Source: Obesumbacterium proteus (GTDB lineage: Bacteria > Pseudomonadota > Gammaproteobacteria > Enterobacterales > Enterobacteriaceae). From it: a stretch of DNA of 64,000 nucleotides. Position 1 is the stretch's first letter; every line of letters begins with the position of its first letter. Shown here one piece after another: positions 53,385 to 61,860 of the stretch. The position numbers were made by a program, and so were the translations under genes. A model generated the notes under the pieces. The model had not been told where the DNA came from. It did not search any database and worked only from the letters and a program-made list of their open reading frames with translations. The DNA is taken from NCBI RefSeq assembly GCF_001586165.1, contig NZ_CP014608.1, positions 4,774,001 through 4,838,000 on the forward strand, in the 5' to 3' direction.

Positions 53385-53706
53385 CTGCCAGACTGGGTAT
53401 TCAGAAACATAAATAACTTTATAACCAAAGTGGAATAGATACTTTGTCGCATAACAAAACTGAAAACATTGATAAAAAATGGGCTTGTTGCCGATTAGGT
53501 TAGATGCTTTTGTAAACAGTACCCCCAGAAAATCCCCCTTCATTATCCAAACTAAGTCACGCTTCTCAGCTTTCTACCAGCACAATGTTGCGGTAAATCA
53601 CAGTTCATTAACATATTACTTTCAAAGCCCCGCAGAGAGACTAGATTTAAGAAACTCATCCGACCAGAAACTGCTGCTTCAGCCTGTGCTAACAAGGAAA
53701 GCCCGA
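53385..53706 (+). other. Region between the IS remnant and fadH
   Basis: About 320 bp with no convincing gene. The fadH frame runs open through most of it, but without family similarity. AT-rich sequence before fadH should carry its promoter. An AAGGA Shine-Dalgarno sequence sits 8 bases before the fadH ATG. Confidence 0.5.
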
Positions 53707-55728
53707 ATGAATCAATACTCTCATCTGCTCGCACCATTAGATCTCGGGTTTACTACCTTAAAAAATCGCGTCCTGATGGGATCGATGCATACGGGGTTAG
53801 AAGAACATCCTGACGGCAGCAGACGTTTGGCAGAATTTTACGCGGAGCGCGCTCGGGCCGGTGTTGGGCTCATTGTGACGGGAGGCATTGCGCCAAATCA
53901 GCATGGCGTGGTGCATGCTGGCGCTTCCGTATTGGATCACGAAAACCAGATCCCGCATCATAAAATCATTACCAGCGCGGTACATCAGGCCGGTGGGAAA
54001 ATCGCGCTGCAAATTCTGCATACGGGGCGCTACAGCTATCAACCGCAGCCTCACGCGCCCTCTGCGATACAGGCCCCTATCAACCCTTATCCGCCGATAG
54101 AAATGACCGAAGATATGATTCAGCAAACGCTGTCTGACTTCGCCCAGTGTGCGCGTTTGGCGCAGCACGCTGGGTACGACGGCGTTGAAATCATGGGCTC
54201 TGAAGGCTATTTGATTAACCAGTTTCTTGCCGCCAGAACCAACCAGCGCGACGACGATTGGGGCGGCGATTTCATGCGCCGCATGCGTTTTGCCGTGGAG
54301 TGTGTGCGCCGCGTGCGCGCCGCCGTTGGGCAAGAGTTCATCATCATTTATCGTCTATCGATGCTGGATCTGGTTGAGGAAGGCTCTGATTTGAAAGAGA
54401 TTGAACAGCTGGCGATTCAGGTGGAACATGCCGGTGCGACGCTTATCAATACCGGTATTGGCTGGCATGAGGCGCGCATTCCTACCATCGCAACCATGGT
54501 GCCACGCGCAGGATTTAGCTGGGTTACACGTCGTTTGATGGGCAAGGTTTCCATCCCTCTCATCACCACCAATAGAATTAATCACCCCGACGTTGCCGAG
54601 GCCGTGCTGGCGGACGGATGCGCCGATATGGTGTCTATGGCGCGACCATTTTTGGCCGATCCGGCATTTGTGCAAAAAACGGCTAGCGGTCGCGTCGATG
54701 AAATCAATGTATGTATTGGCTGTAATCAGGCCTGTCTTGATCAAATTTTTGAGCACAAACTCACATCCTGTCTGGTCAACCCACGCGCATGTCATGAAAC
54801 CGAGCTCGTGCTGACCACCGCAGAAAAACCTAAACGCCTAGCCGTGGTGGGCGCTGGCCCCGCAGGTTTAGCGTTTGCGACCACCGCGGCACAGCGAGGC
54901 CATCACGTCACGCTGTTTGAGGCAGACAATCAGATTGGTGGTCAATTTAATATCGCCAAGCAGATCCCCGGCAAAGAAGAGTTTCATGAAACGCTACGCT
55001 ATTTTAAGCGCTTGTTGATTATCCATAATATTCAACAGCGGCTAGGCCAACGCGTTGAGGCTCAAGATCTGGCTGAATTCGATGAAGTTATTTTGGCGAC
55101 GGGAATTATCCCGCGCTATTTAGATTTACCCGGTAGCGATATGCCCCACGTCCTGAGCTATGCACAGGTTTTACGTGACAAACTTCCGGTTGGGAAACGC
55201 GTGGCCATTATTGGCGCTGGCGGTATTGGTTTTGATACCGCCGAATATCTCAGCCAGTACGGTCAGTCTACCAGCCTAAACAGCGTCGCCTTTGCCGAAG
55301 AATGGGGCATCGATCTACAGTTAAAACAGCGTGGAGGGTTAGCCGCAGGCGGAATGCATTCCCCGCATAGCCCACGCAAAATCTATTTACTGCAGCGTAA
55401 AACCAGCAAAGTGGGCGAAGGTCTTGGAAAAACAACCGGATGGATACATCGTGCCAGTTTGCAAAAACGCGGCGTGACGATGATAAACGGCGCCCATTAT
55501 CATCATATTGATGAGCAAGGCCTGCATCTGATGCGCGATGGACAGATTGAATGTCTACCGGTAGACAACATCGTTATTTGTGCGGGGCAAGAATCGCAGC
55601 AGGCGTTGCTGGCGCCATTACAGAAGATGGGTAAAACCGTGCATTTGATTGGCGGCGCAGATGTCGCACGCGAGCTCGATGCACGGCGTGCGATAGACCA
55701 AGGAACCCGACTCGCGCTGGCAATTTAA
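53707..55728 (+). CDS. fadH: 2,4-dienoyl-CoA reductase (NADPH) FadH
   Basis: Iron-sulfur flavoenzyme (673 aa, E. coli 672) that reduces 2,4-dienoyl-CoA during beta-oxidation of polyunsaturated fatty acids. The N-terminal FMN-binding TIM barrel (about 5-330, Old-Yellow-Enzyme fold) is followed by the 4Fe-4S cluster CIGCNQACLDQIF with SCLVNPRAC (about 335-355). A two-part FAD/NADPH Rossmann region has VVGAGPAGLAFA and IIGAGGIGFDTA. The start at 53707 is chosen over an upstream in-frame ATG (53479), which would add 76 unrelated residues. Confidence 0.97.
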   Translation: MNQYSHLLAPLDLGFTTLKNRVLMGSMHTGLEEHPDGSRRLAEFYAERARAGVGLIVTGGIAPNQHGVVHAGASVLDHENQIPHHKIITSAVHQAGGKIALQILHTGRYSYQPQPHAPSAIQAPINPYPPIEMTEDMIQQTLSDFAQCARLAQHAGYDGVEIMGSEGYLINQFLAARTNQRDDDWGGDFMRRMRFAVECVRRVRAAVGQEFIIIYRLSMLDLVEEGSDLKEIEQLAIQVEHAGATLINTGIGWHEARIPTIATMVPRAGFSWVTRRLMGKVSIPLITTNRINHPDVAEAVLADGCADMVSMARPFLADPAFVQKTASGRVDEINVCIGCNQACLDQIFEHKLTSCLVNPRACHETELVLTTAEKPKRLAVVGAGPAGLAFATTAAQRGHHVTLFEADNQIGGQFNIAKQIPGKEEFHETLRYFKRLLIIHNIQQRLGQRVEAQDLAEFDEVILATGIIPRYLDLPGSDMPHVLSYAQVLRDKLPVGKRVAIIGAGGIGFDTAEYLSQYGQSTSLNSVAFAEEWGIDLQLKQRGGLAAGGMHSPHSPRKIYLLQRKTSKVGEGLGKTTGWIHRASLQKRGVTMINGAHYHHIDEQGLHLMRDGQIECLPVDNIVICAGQESQQALLAPLQKMGKTVHLIGGADVARELDARRAIDQGTRLALAI

Positions 55729-55736
55729 ACGCATCT

Positions 55737-55770
55737 ATTCGTCATCCTCACTTCCGCGAGGATGACGAAT
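55737..55770. terminator. Hairpin between fadH and ygiW
   Basis: A 13-bp perfect inverted repeat, ATTCGTCATCCTC (55737-55749) and GAGGATGACGAAT (55758-55770), 8-base loop, between convergent fadH and ygiW. No long T tract follows, so it is a strong structure of uncertain termination efficiency. Confidence 0.7.
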
Positions 55771-55794
55771 GCCAAGTACCTTGGAATTTGAATC

Positions 55795-56199
55795 TTATTT
55801 CACTTTAGTGATCTGTTTGACGTCCAACTCAACCGAGTTCCAGTCTTTATCGATTTTCCCCTGCAATTCCACGGTATCTTTCGGGGTGATGGTCTGCCCA
55901 TTCCAACGCTTATGGTCGATATCTACGTTCATGGTGCCGGTAGCATCACGGAAAGTGTAGTGCTCACCACCAATACGCTGCTCGATGTTCCCGCGTAGGG
56001 TAACCCAAGTATCATCGCTCATGGTTTTGGCTTTCTCGACCGTCATCGCGCCGGCATTTGGGCCATTGAATCCACCGGCAGCTTGCGTCTGCATCGTTTG
56101 AACTGCGGGAGCATTCGGGTCAGAAAAACCACCGTTTTGCGCTAAAACAGGAGCACTGCAAACGGCAAGAATGACGACTAGAGCGGCTACTTTTTTCAT
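55795..56199 (-). CDS. ygiW: Periplasmic OB-fold (BOF) protein YgiW/VisP
   Basis: Small periplasmic stress protein (134 aa) of the BOF family. A signal peptide of about 20 residues (MKKVAALVVILAVCSAPVLA) precedes a Gly/Asn/Pro-rich stretch and the OB-like domain (about 60-134). In E. coli and Salmonella it is linked to peroxide, polymyxin and lysozyme stress and is QseB-controlled. The start at 56199 replaces an upstream ATG (56238) lacking signal-peptide logic. Divergent from qseB, with a shared regulatory region. Confidence 0.94.
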   Translation of the reverse strand: MKKVAALVVILAVCSAPVLAQNGGFSDPNAPAVQTMQTQAAGGFNGPNAGAMTVEKAKTMSDDTWVTLRGNIEQRIGGEHYTFRDATGTMNVDIDHKRWNGQTITPKDTVELQGKIDKDWNSVELDVKQITKVK

Positions 56200-56283
56200 T
56201 ATTTTTCTCTCTCTTAATGGGATTAATGTCAGCATCAACAGTTAGCTGTTTTTGCTCTTCGGAATGCATTACACCAAAGAGTT

Positions 56284-56300
56284 CTTAACAAGATCTTAAG
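56284..56300. promoter_or_regulatory. PmrA/QseB-type box between ygiW and qseB
   Basis: Direct repeat CTTAAC (56284-56289), AAGAT, CTTAAG (56295-56300): two YTTAAK-like hexamers spaced by 5, the layout known for PmrA and QseB binding sites. It lies in the 228-bp divergent gap, 84 bp from ygiW and 127 bp from qseB, so it may serve both directions. Confidence 0.7.
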
Positions 56301-56427
56301 CTCGTAGTTTAACCAACTTTATTTTTTAAAACTGCCTACGGTGCTGGATCCGCACGGTATTACGCTGTACAAAGCCCTTGCCAAATAGTTAGATAAAACC
56401 ATACAGCACAGCATAAAGGACGCAGTT

Positions 56428-57090
56428 ATGCGGGTATTACTCATTGAAGATGACAAACTGATCGGCGACGGCATTAAAGCCGGTTTGATTAAAATGGGGT
56501 TCAGCGTGGACTGGTTCACCGAAGGGAAACAGGGGCTCAGCGCGTTGGATTCTGCTCCCTACGACGCCGTCGTGCTCGACCTTAGCCTACCCGGCATGGA
56601 TGGACTCGATATTCTGCGCACGTGGCGTCAAAACGGCCATGATGAGCCGGTGCTGATTCTCACCGCTCGCGATGCGCTAGAACAGCGCGTGGCCGGTTTG
56701 CAACAAGGGGCTGATGACTATCTATGTAAGCCATTTGCGCTGATTGAAGTTGCCGCACGTTTGCAGGCGCTCATCCGCCGCCGTCATGGGCAGGTGCAAA
56801 CAACGTTGAATCACGGATCAGTCTCACTCGATCCCATCAATCTTACCGTGACCTATAACGACGAACCGATATACCTGAAACCAAAAGAGTTTGCGTTGCT
56901 GGAGCTGTTATTGCGCAATGAAGGCCGCGTGCTGCCTCGCCCGTTGATCGAAGAGAAAATTTATAACTGGGACGATGATGTATCCAGCAATGCCATCGAG
57001 GTGCATATCCATCATTTGCGGAAAAAATTCGGCAGTAGCTTTATCCGCACCGTCCATGGCATCGGTTATACGCTAGGAGAAGCGTCATGA
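56428..57090 (+). CDS. qseB: Response regulator QseB
   Basis: OmpR/PhoB-family transcription regulator (220 aa). The receiver domain has the acidic pair in EDD, phospho-Asp D51 (VVLDLSLPGMDG) and the switch Thr in LTARDA. The C-terminal winged helix (about 125-218) has SSNAIEVHIHHLRKKFGSSFIRTVHGIGY. It is near-identical in layout to E. coli QseB and overlaps qseC by 4 bases. Probable self-regulation via the box at 56284-56300. Confidence 0.97.
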   Translation: MRVLLIEDDKLIGDGIKAGLIKMGFSVDWFTEGKQGLSALDSAPYDAVVLDLSLPGMDGLDILRTWRQNGHDEPVLILTARDALEQRVAGLQQGADDYLCKPFALIEVAARLQALIRRRHGQVQTTLNHGSVSLDPINLTVTYNDEPIYLKPKEFALLELLLRNEGRVLPRPLIEEKIYNWDDDVSSNAIEVHIHHLRKKFGSSFIRTVHGIGYTLGEAS

Positions 57091-58442
57091 AGGCGCTAAC
57101 GCTTAGCCTTAGGCTGCGGCTCATTTTAGGTTTCATTGTGCTCATCGTTATTACGTGGGTTTGCGCCAGCGCATTAGCGTGGAATCAAACCCGCGACACC
57201 GTCGATGAGCTATTTGATACCCAGCAAATGCTATTCGCCAAGCGTCTAACCGCGCTTAATATTGACGATCTGGCGGTTAAAAGCCCTCAACTACCGCGTA
57301 GTAAAAAAATGGTGCGCCATAGCCACGGCGACTTAGATGACGACGCGCTGGCCTTCGCTATTTTTACCGTAGAGGGGAAAATGGTGTTGAACGATGGCGA
57401 TAACGGCCCCGATTTACAGTATCACTATCGACGCGACGGCTTTACCGAAGGAACGCTACAAGATGATAAAGATCTCTGGCGTTTAGTATGGCTAACCACG
57501 CCTGATGGGAAGTATCGCGTGGTGGTTGGTCAAGAATGGGACTATCGCCAAGAGATGGCCATCGACATTGTGAAGGCTCAGCTTTTACCGTGGTTAATCG
57601 CATTGCCGATCATGGTGTTACTGCTGATTTGGCTCGTCACTCGTGAATTAGCCCCAATGAAAAGGTTAGCCAAACGCCTGTATCAGCGTCGCCCCGATGA
57701 CGAAACGCCGCTCCCGCTGGACGCGATTCCTAGCGAAGTAAAACCGCTGGTTGAGGCGCTTAACAGCCTCTTCACCCGTACCGGAGATATGCTGGTGCGC
57801 GAACGTCGTTTTACCTCCGATGCAGCACATGAGCTGCGCAGCCCACTCGCGGCGCTCAAGGTACAAACCGAAGTCGCACAGCTCGCGCAAGACGATACCG
57901 AAATGCGCGAGCATGCATTAACCAACCTCACGGAAGGCATAGAACGCGCAACTCGTCTTGTGGATCAGTTACTGACGCTTTCGCGGCTGGATTCGCTGTC
58001 TGGCTTGGACGATGTGCAAGATATTGCTCTGCAAGACGTTCTACAAACCGGCGTAATGGACCATTACCACAAAGCAAGAACCAGCGGCGTAGAACTGATG
58101 CTGGATATTCGCCAAACGCCACCGCCTCGGCGGGCACAGCCGCTTTTACTCGCCTTGCTGGTGCGTAATCTATTGGATAATGCCATTCGGTACAGCCCAC
58201 GCGGCAGCACCGTCAAAATTACCTTAGATGCCCACAGTTTTAGCGTGGAAGACAACGGCCCCGGCGTTAGCCCTGAATATTTAAAACGCATCGGCGAGCG
58301 CTTCTTCCGTCCACCAGGGCAAGAAAAAACCGGCAGCGGTTTAGGCCTTTCTATCGTGCAACGCATCGCCACACTGCACGGCATGACCACGCATTTTAGC
58401 GATGGGGAAAATGGGGGATTTAGGGTGGAAGTCAGATGGTAA
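57087..58442 (+). CDS. qseC: Sensor histidine kinase QseC
   Basis: Two-TM sensor kinase of 451 aa (E. coli 449). TM1 is near 10-32. The periplasmic part (about 33-160) has LDDDALAFAIFTVEGKMVLNDGD-like sequence, and TM2 is near 168-188. The HisKA helix carries H248 in SDAAHELRSPLAALK. ATPase boxes LLDNAIRYSPRG and VEDNGPGV, GSGLGLSIV follow. In E. coli QseC senses adrenergic and AI-3-like signals and feeds flagellar and virulence genes. That it does so here is inference. Confidence 0.97.
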   Translation: MKALTLSLRLRLILGFIVLIVITWVCASALAWNQTRDTVDELFDTQQMLFAKRLTALNIDDLAVKSPQLPRSKKMVRHSHGDLDDDALAFAIFTVEGKMVLNDGDNGPDLQYHYRRDGFTEGTLQDDKDLWRLVWLTTPDGKYRVVVGQEWDYRQEMAIDIVKAQLLPWLIALPIMVLLLIWLVTRELAPMKRLAKRLYQRRPDDETPLPLDAIPSEVKPLVEALNSLFTRTGDMLVRERRFTSDAAHELRSPLAALKVQTEVAQLAQDDTEMREHALTNLTEGIERATRLVDQLLTLSRLDSLSGLDDVQDIALQDVLQTGVMDHYHKARTSGVELMLDIRQTPPPRRAQPLLLALLVRNLLDNAIRYSPRGSTVKITLDAHSFSVEDNGPGVSPEYLKRIGERFFRPPGQEKTGSGLGLSIVQRIATLHGMTTHFSDGENGGFRVEVRW

Positions 58443-58456
58443 CGAGAACGATGTAA

Positions 58457-58494
58457 GACCCCCTCCCAGCCTCCCCCTTCATAAGGGGGAGGAG
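58457..58494. repeat. GC-rich REP-like palindrome, left copy
   Basis: GACCCCCTCCCAGCCTCCCCC... folding on itself as CCTCCCCCTT/AAGGGGGAGG around a CAT centre. It starts 15 bp after the qseC stop. The right copy (58574-58610) is the same family in opposite orientation, so the two form a BIME-like inverted pair about 80 bp apart. Confidence 0.65.
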
Positions 58495-58573
58495 CATACG
58501 GTATTCCACGCCATCGCCAGCCTGCACATACCAAAGCAAAGGTTGATGGCAATTTATCTAGCAACACCGTTCA

Positions 58574-58610
58574 GCCCCCTCCCCTGCGAGGGGGAGGGCC
58601 GGGGTGGGGG
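58574..58610. repeat. GC-rich REP-like palindrome, right copy
   Basis: CCCCCTCCCCTGCGAGGGGG with a following AGGGCCGGGGTGGGGG tail, the reverse-complement relative of the left copy. It lies 32 bp from the stop of the convergently transcribed aminotransferase. Such pairs of repeats occur at 3' ends and are mobilised by REP-associated transposases. No such transposase gene is in the window. Confidence 0.65.
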
Positions 58611-58641
58611 CAGATCTCCGAAGGGAGGCATTAAGCGATAC

Positions 58642-59805
58642 TTACACCCACCCTTTCGCACTAAACGATTTCAGCACGCTGACAAACACCTGCATTTCCT
58701 GCGGGGTGCCTAAGGTTAGGCGATTCCAACCCACCGCCGGTGGAAATTCACGGCCAACGTAGATATTTTGCTGCTTCATACGATCTTGATAGGTTTTCAC
58801 ATCGCCGTTCACTTTATGGAAGATAAAGTTGGCCTGCGACGGTACATATTCTAAATTCAGTTCATCAAGCATCGATGTCACGATCTGGCGCGACAGATCG
58901 ATTGATTTGCGACTCATGGCCACAAAGGTTTTGTCTTTCAATGAGGCCAACGCCGCTACCGCTCCGGCGGTATTGGTGTTATCCAATGAGACAAAGTTTT
59001 CCACCTGAGCAATGACTTCAGGTGCCGCGATACCATAACCAATACGTAACCCCGCCAAAGCGAAGATTTTGGAAAAGGTACGGGTCACGATCAGGTTTTT
59101 TTGCCCGCTTTGTACCAGACCGATAGCGCTTTTAAACGCCGGATCGTTAACAAACTCGGCATAGGCCTCATCGACAATAAAGAATGTGTCAGCTGGCGCA
59201 CTTTTTATCCAGCTATCCATAGTAGCGGCTGGCGTAATCGTCGCGGTTGGGTTGTTTGGATTGCACAGGTAGACAATAGATTTACCCGCAAAGCCTGCTG
59301 CTTTTGCCTGCATAGTCGCCAGATCAAACTCAAGTTTCGCGTTCAGCGGTACTTTGACAATTTCAGCACCCAGCGGCTTGGCGTAAAGCTCCGCATAGTT
59401 AAAAGTCGGATCGGGCACGATCACCTGCACTTTTTTCTGCTGCTGTTGAGCCTGCAAAACAATCGCCTGAACCGCGGCTTGGATCGTCTCCGATGAGCCA
59501 TTGCCCAAAGTAATATTTTCACTCTTCAGGCCAAAATGTGCCGCGATCTGTTCAATCAGCTCGGCGCGTGCCGCATCAGGGTAACGAAAGGCGGTCGGCA
59601 AACAGTCCACAACCGCTTGTTTGGCCTGCGCAGACATCCCCAATGAGTTTTCATTGAAATTTAATAACAGCGGATTTTTTTCAGTCGGAAACGAAATAAC
59701 GGCAGCGTTTGCCGGAGTGGCCGCCTGCGCGCGATTAATCAAACCGCTGAGCGTTAACCCACCGAGAATAGCACCTGAAGATTTAAGAAGAGTACGACGA
59801 TCCAT
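58642..59805 (-). CDS. Tat-exported PLP-dependent aminotransferase (class I/II)
   Basis: Fold-type I aminotransferase (387 aa) with a twin-arginine signal, DRRTLLKSSGAILGG, then a hydrophobic stretch ending RAQA. The start at 59805 is supported by AGGGA 7 bases upstream. The body has NFNENSLGM, GNGSSETI, CNPNNPTATI, VDEAYAEF and the PLP lysine in RTFSKIFALAGLRIGY, all HisC/aspartate-aminotransferase-like. A periplasmic aminotransferase is unusual. PLP would need to be loaded before export, which is what the Tat route allows. Substrate unknown. Confidence 0.9.
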   Translation of the reverse strand: MDRRTLLKSSGAILGGLTLSGLINRAQAATPANAAVISFPTEKNPLLLNFNENSLGMSAQAKQAVVDCLPTAFRYPDAARAELIEQIAAHFGLKSENITLGNGSSETIQAAVQAIVLQAQQQQKKVQVIVPDPTFNYAELYAKPLGAEIVKVPLNAKLEFDLATMQAKAAGFAGKSIVYLCNPNNPTATITPAATMDSWIKSAPADTFFIVDEAYAEFVNDPAFKSAIGLVQSGQKNLIVTRTFSKIFALAGLRIGYGIAAPEVIAQVENFVSLDNTNTAGAVAALASLKDKTFVAMSRKSIDLSRQIVTSMLDELNLEYVPSQANFIFHKVNGDVKTYQDRMKQQNIYVGREFPPAVGWNRLTLGTPQEMQVFVSVLKSFSAKGWV

Positions 59806-59958
59806 GGCAAAGTCCCTGTCAGCAACATTATTTATTTTAAGAAGCGTTATTTTGACCAGCCGGAAACGGCTGTAGGACTGAGCATAACCGAGAAAAAGTG
59901 CATAACACAATATATTATGCACTTTTTGTGATTATAAATTCAAATATAGCGAATTTAA

Positions 59959-61125
59959 TTAACGACGCGGTGGGAGTTTAGTCGCTTTTAAAACCACAAA
60001 TTTTTTGTTGGTTTCAATGGTGGTGCAGTTGCCAAACAAACGTTTCAGTTTGTGGAAGTAATCCAGATGACGGTTGCCCACGATATACAGCGTACCGTGA
60101 ATTTTCAGGCAACGTTTCGCCCCGACGAACATATCCCACGCCACCTGATCGGTAATGGAATGCTGCTGATGGAACGGAGGATTACACAGCACCGCGTTTA
60201 GGCTGCCGCCGTCTACGCCAGAGAAACCGTTACCCACGCGGAACGCACAGCGATCCATATCCTGCGGACGGTTAACTTCGACGTTCATCTGCGCTGAGGC
60301 AACGGCCATGTATGACTCATCACAAAACAGCATATCAGCGTTTGGATTCAGCTCGAGTGCCTTCAGGCCAATAACGCCGTTACCGCAGCCCAGATCCGCA
60401 ATCGAACCTTCGATATCTTTCGGCAGATGCTCAAGGAAGAAACGAGCGCCGATATCTAAGTTGCTACGGGAGAAGACCGATGCATGGTTATGCATCTGGT
60501 AAGGCTCGTCAGTGCCGCAAAGGTCCAGAGGCCAAACGGTTGTTGGCTGCGCAGGCGCGGGGCTACGTTCGGCCACTTGGCAGTGGATCAAACGGGCTTT
60601 TTTCCATGCCAACGAAGTATGGGTATCACCCAGAATAGTTTCGAACAGCTGTAGCGTTGAGGTGTGAATATCACGCGCTTTTGCCGCCGCAACAATCACG
60701 GTATCTGGCGCAACCACTTCACGCAGCGCACGCAGCTGGTGCTCCAACAATGCCAACGCTTTTGGCACTTTAATTAGTACCAACGCAGGCGCCTGCGGCA
60801 GGGGCGCAAGGCTATCAAGCAAGGTGATCGTGTCGTCATCCATGCCGTTCAGGCCAAGATTATGACGCGTTGCCAACTGGCTCACATAAGAGTCACTCAC
60901 GCTGTATAACCGCTGACCATGCAGCGCACAAGCCAACGCGCCAAAGGCGTCGTTGAACACAATCACCGGACGACCTTCTGCCTGCGACAGATCGAAACTC
61001 TGCAACAGATATTCATCGGCGGCTTCCCACGCCTGAAGCGTTGGATCATCAGACTGCTGTGGGTAGCGTTCTAGCTCAAGGCCATTTTCTTCAAAAAAAC
61101 CGGAGATCGGTTCGAGTTGGCTCAT
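59959..61125 (-). CDS. rlmG: 23S rRNA (guanine-1835-N2)-methyltransferase RlmG
   Basis: SAM-dependent rRNA methyltransferase of 388 aa acting on G1835 of 23S rRNA. A degenerate N-terminal domain (1-190) precedes the Rossmann catalytic domain (about 195-375) with IADLGCGNGVIGLKAL and the NPPFHQQ motif. E. coli RlmG has 378 aa. Divergent from ygjP. Confidence 0.96.
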   Translation of the reverse strand: MSQLEPISGFFEENGLELERYPQQSDDPTLQAWEAADEYLLQSFDLSQAEGRPVIVFNDAFGALACALHGQRLYSVSDSYVSQLATRHNLGLNGMDDDTITLLDSLAPLPQAPALVLIKVPKALALLEHQLRALREVVAPDTVIVAAAKARDIHTSTLQLFETILGDTHTSLAWKKARLIHCQVAERSPAPAQPTTVWPLDLCGTDEPYQMHNHASVFSRSNLDIGARFFLEHLPKDIEGSIADLGCGNGVIGLKALELNPNADMLFCDESYMAVASAQMNVEVNRPQDMDRCAFRVGNGFSGVDGGSLNAVLCNPPFHQQHSITDQVAWDMFVGAKRCLKIHGTLYIVGNRHLDYFHKLKRLFGNCTTIETNKKFVVLKATKLPPRR

Positions 61126-61281
61126 CGCCCCTCCAAAATCTATCCGCTTGATTAAGCGGAAGAATAAAATAAATTATCGTGCAGATGTGACGGTCTTCAC
61201 CGCCCGAGCACCGTGCTCAAGAATTGTTATGTCACGCGCATGACGTACAATAGTCCGCTATTGTACCTGAAGGAATTGAAT

Positions 61282-61785
61282 ATGACGTCTTTGACTTATC
61301 TGGCCGGCTATCCTGAACATCTGCAAACGCAGGTTCGCCAGTTGCTCGACCAGCAACGTCTGGGGACTGTTTTATTGCAGCGTTACCCGCAGCCACACCA
61401 GCTCACCACCGATCGCGCACTCTATCAATACACTACCGATCTCAAAAATCAGTATCTGCGTAATGCACCGCAAATTAATAAAGTGGGCTACGACAGCAAA
61501 ATTCAGGTTCTCAAACATGCATTAGGGCTACATACCGCCATTTCGCGCGTGCAGGGTAGCAAGTTAAAGGCAAAAGCTGAAATCCGTGTTGCGACCGTCT
61601 TCAAAAATGCGCCCGAGGCTTTTCTGCGTATGATCGTCGTTCACGAGCTGGCGCACCTGCGCGAGAAAGAACACAACAAAGCGTTTTACAACCTGTGCTG
61701 CCATATGGAACCCGCTTACCACCAGCTTGAGTTCGATACCCGCATGTATCTCACGCATTTAGAACTGGTTGGCGCGCTGTATTAA
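61282..61785 (+). CDS. ygjP: YgjP-type zinc metallopeptidase
   Basis: DUF45/SprT-like zinc protease (167 aa). The zinc motif VVHELAHLREKEHNKAFYNLC gives HExxH plus a third ligand. The start at 61282 (MTSLTYLAGYP, AAGGAATTGAAT before it) is chosen over an upstream ATG at 61213. The biological substrate is not established. Neighbours rlmG and ygjR are the same as in E. coli. Confidence 0.93.
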   Translation: MTSLTYLAGYPEHLQTQVRQLLDQQRLGTVLLQRYPQPHQLTTDRALYQYTTDLKNQYLRNAPQINKVGYDSKIQVLKHALGLHTAISRVQGSKLKAKAEIRVATVFKNAPEAFLRMIVVHELAHLREKEHNKAFYNLCCHMEPAYHQLEFDTRMYLTHLELVGALY

Positions 61786-61860
61786 TTTGCCCAGCGTCGC
61801 CGAATTAATCCAAGAAATGCTACTCTGTGAAAAATCTTATTTTCCCAATCGGAGACGCCC

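Noticed and set aside
53479..53706. In-frame upstream extension of fadH (76 codons)
   Set aside because: No family similarity, no ribosome site, and the ATG at 53707 has AAGGA and gives the E. coli length.
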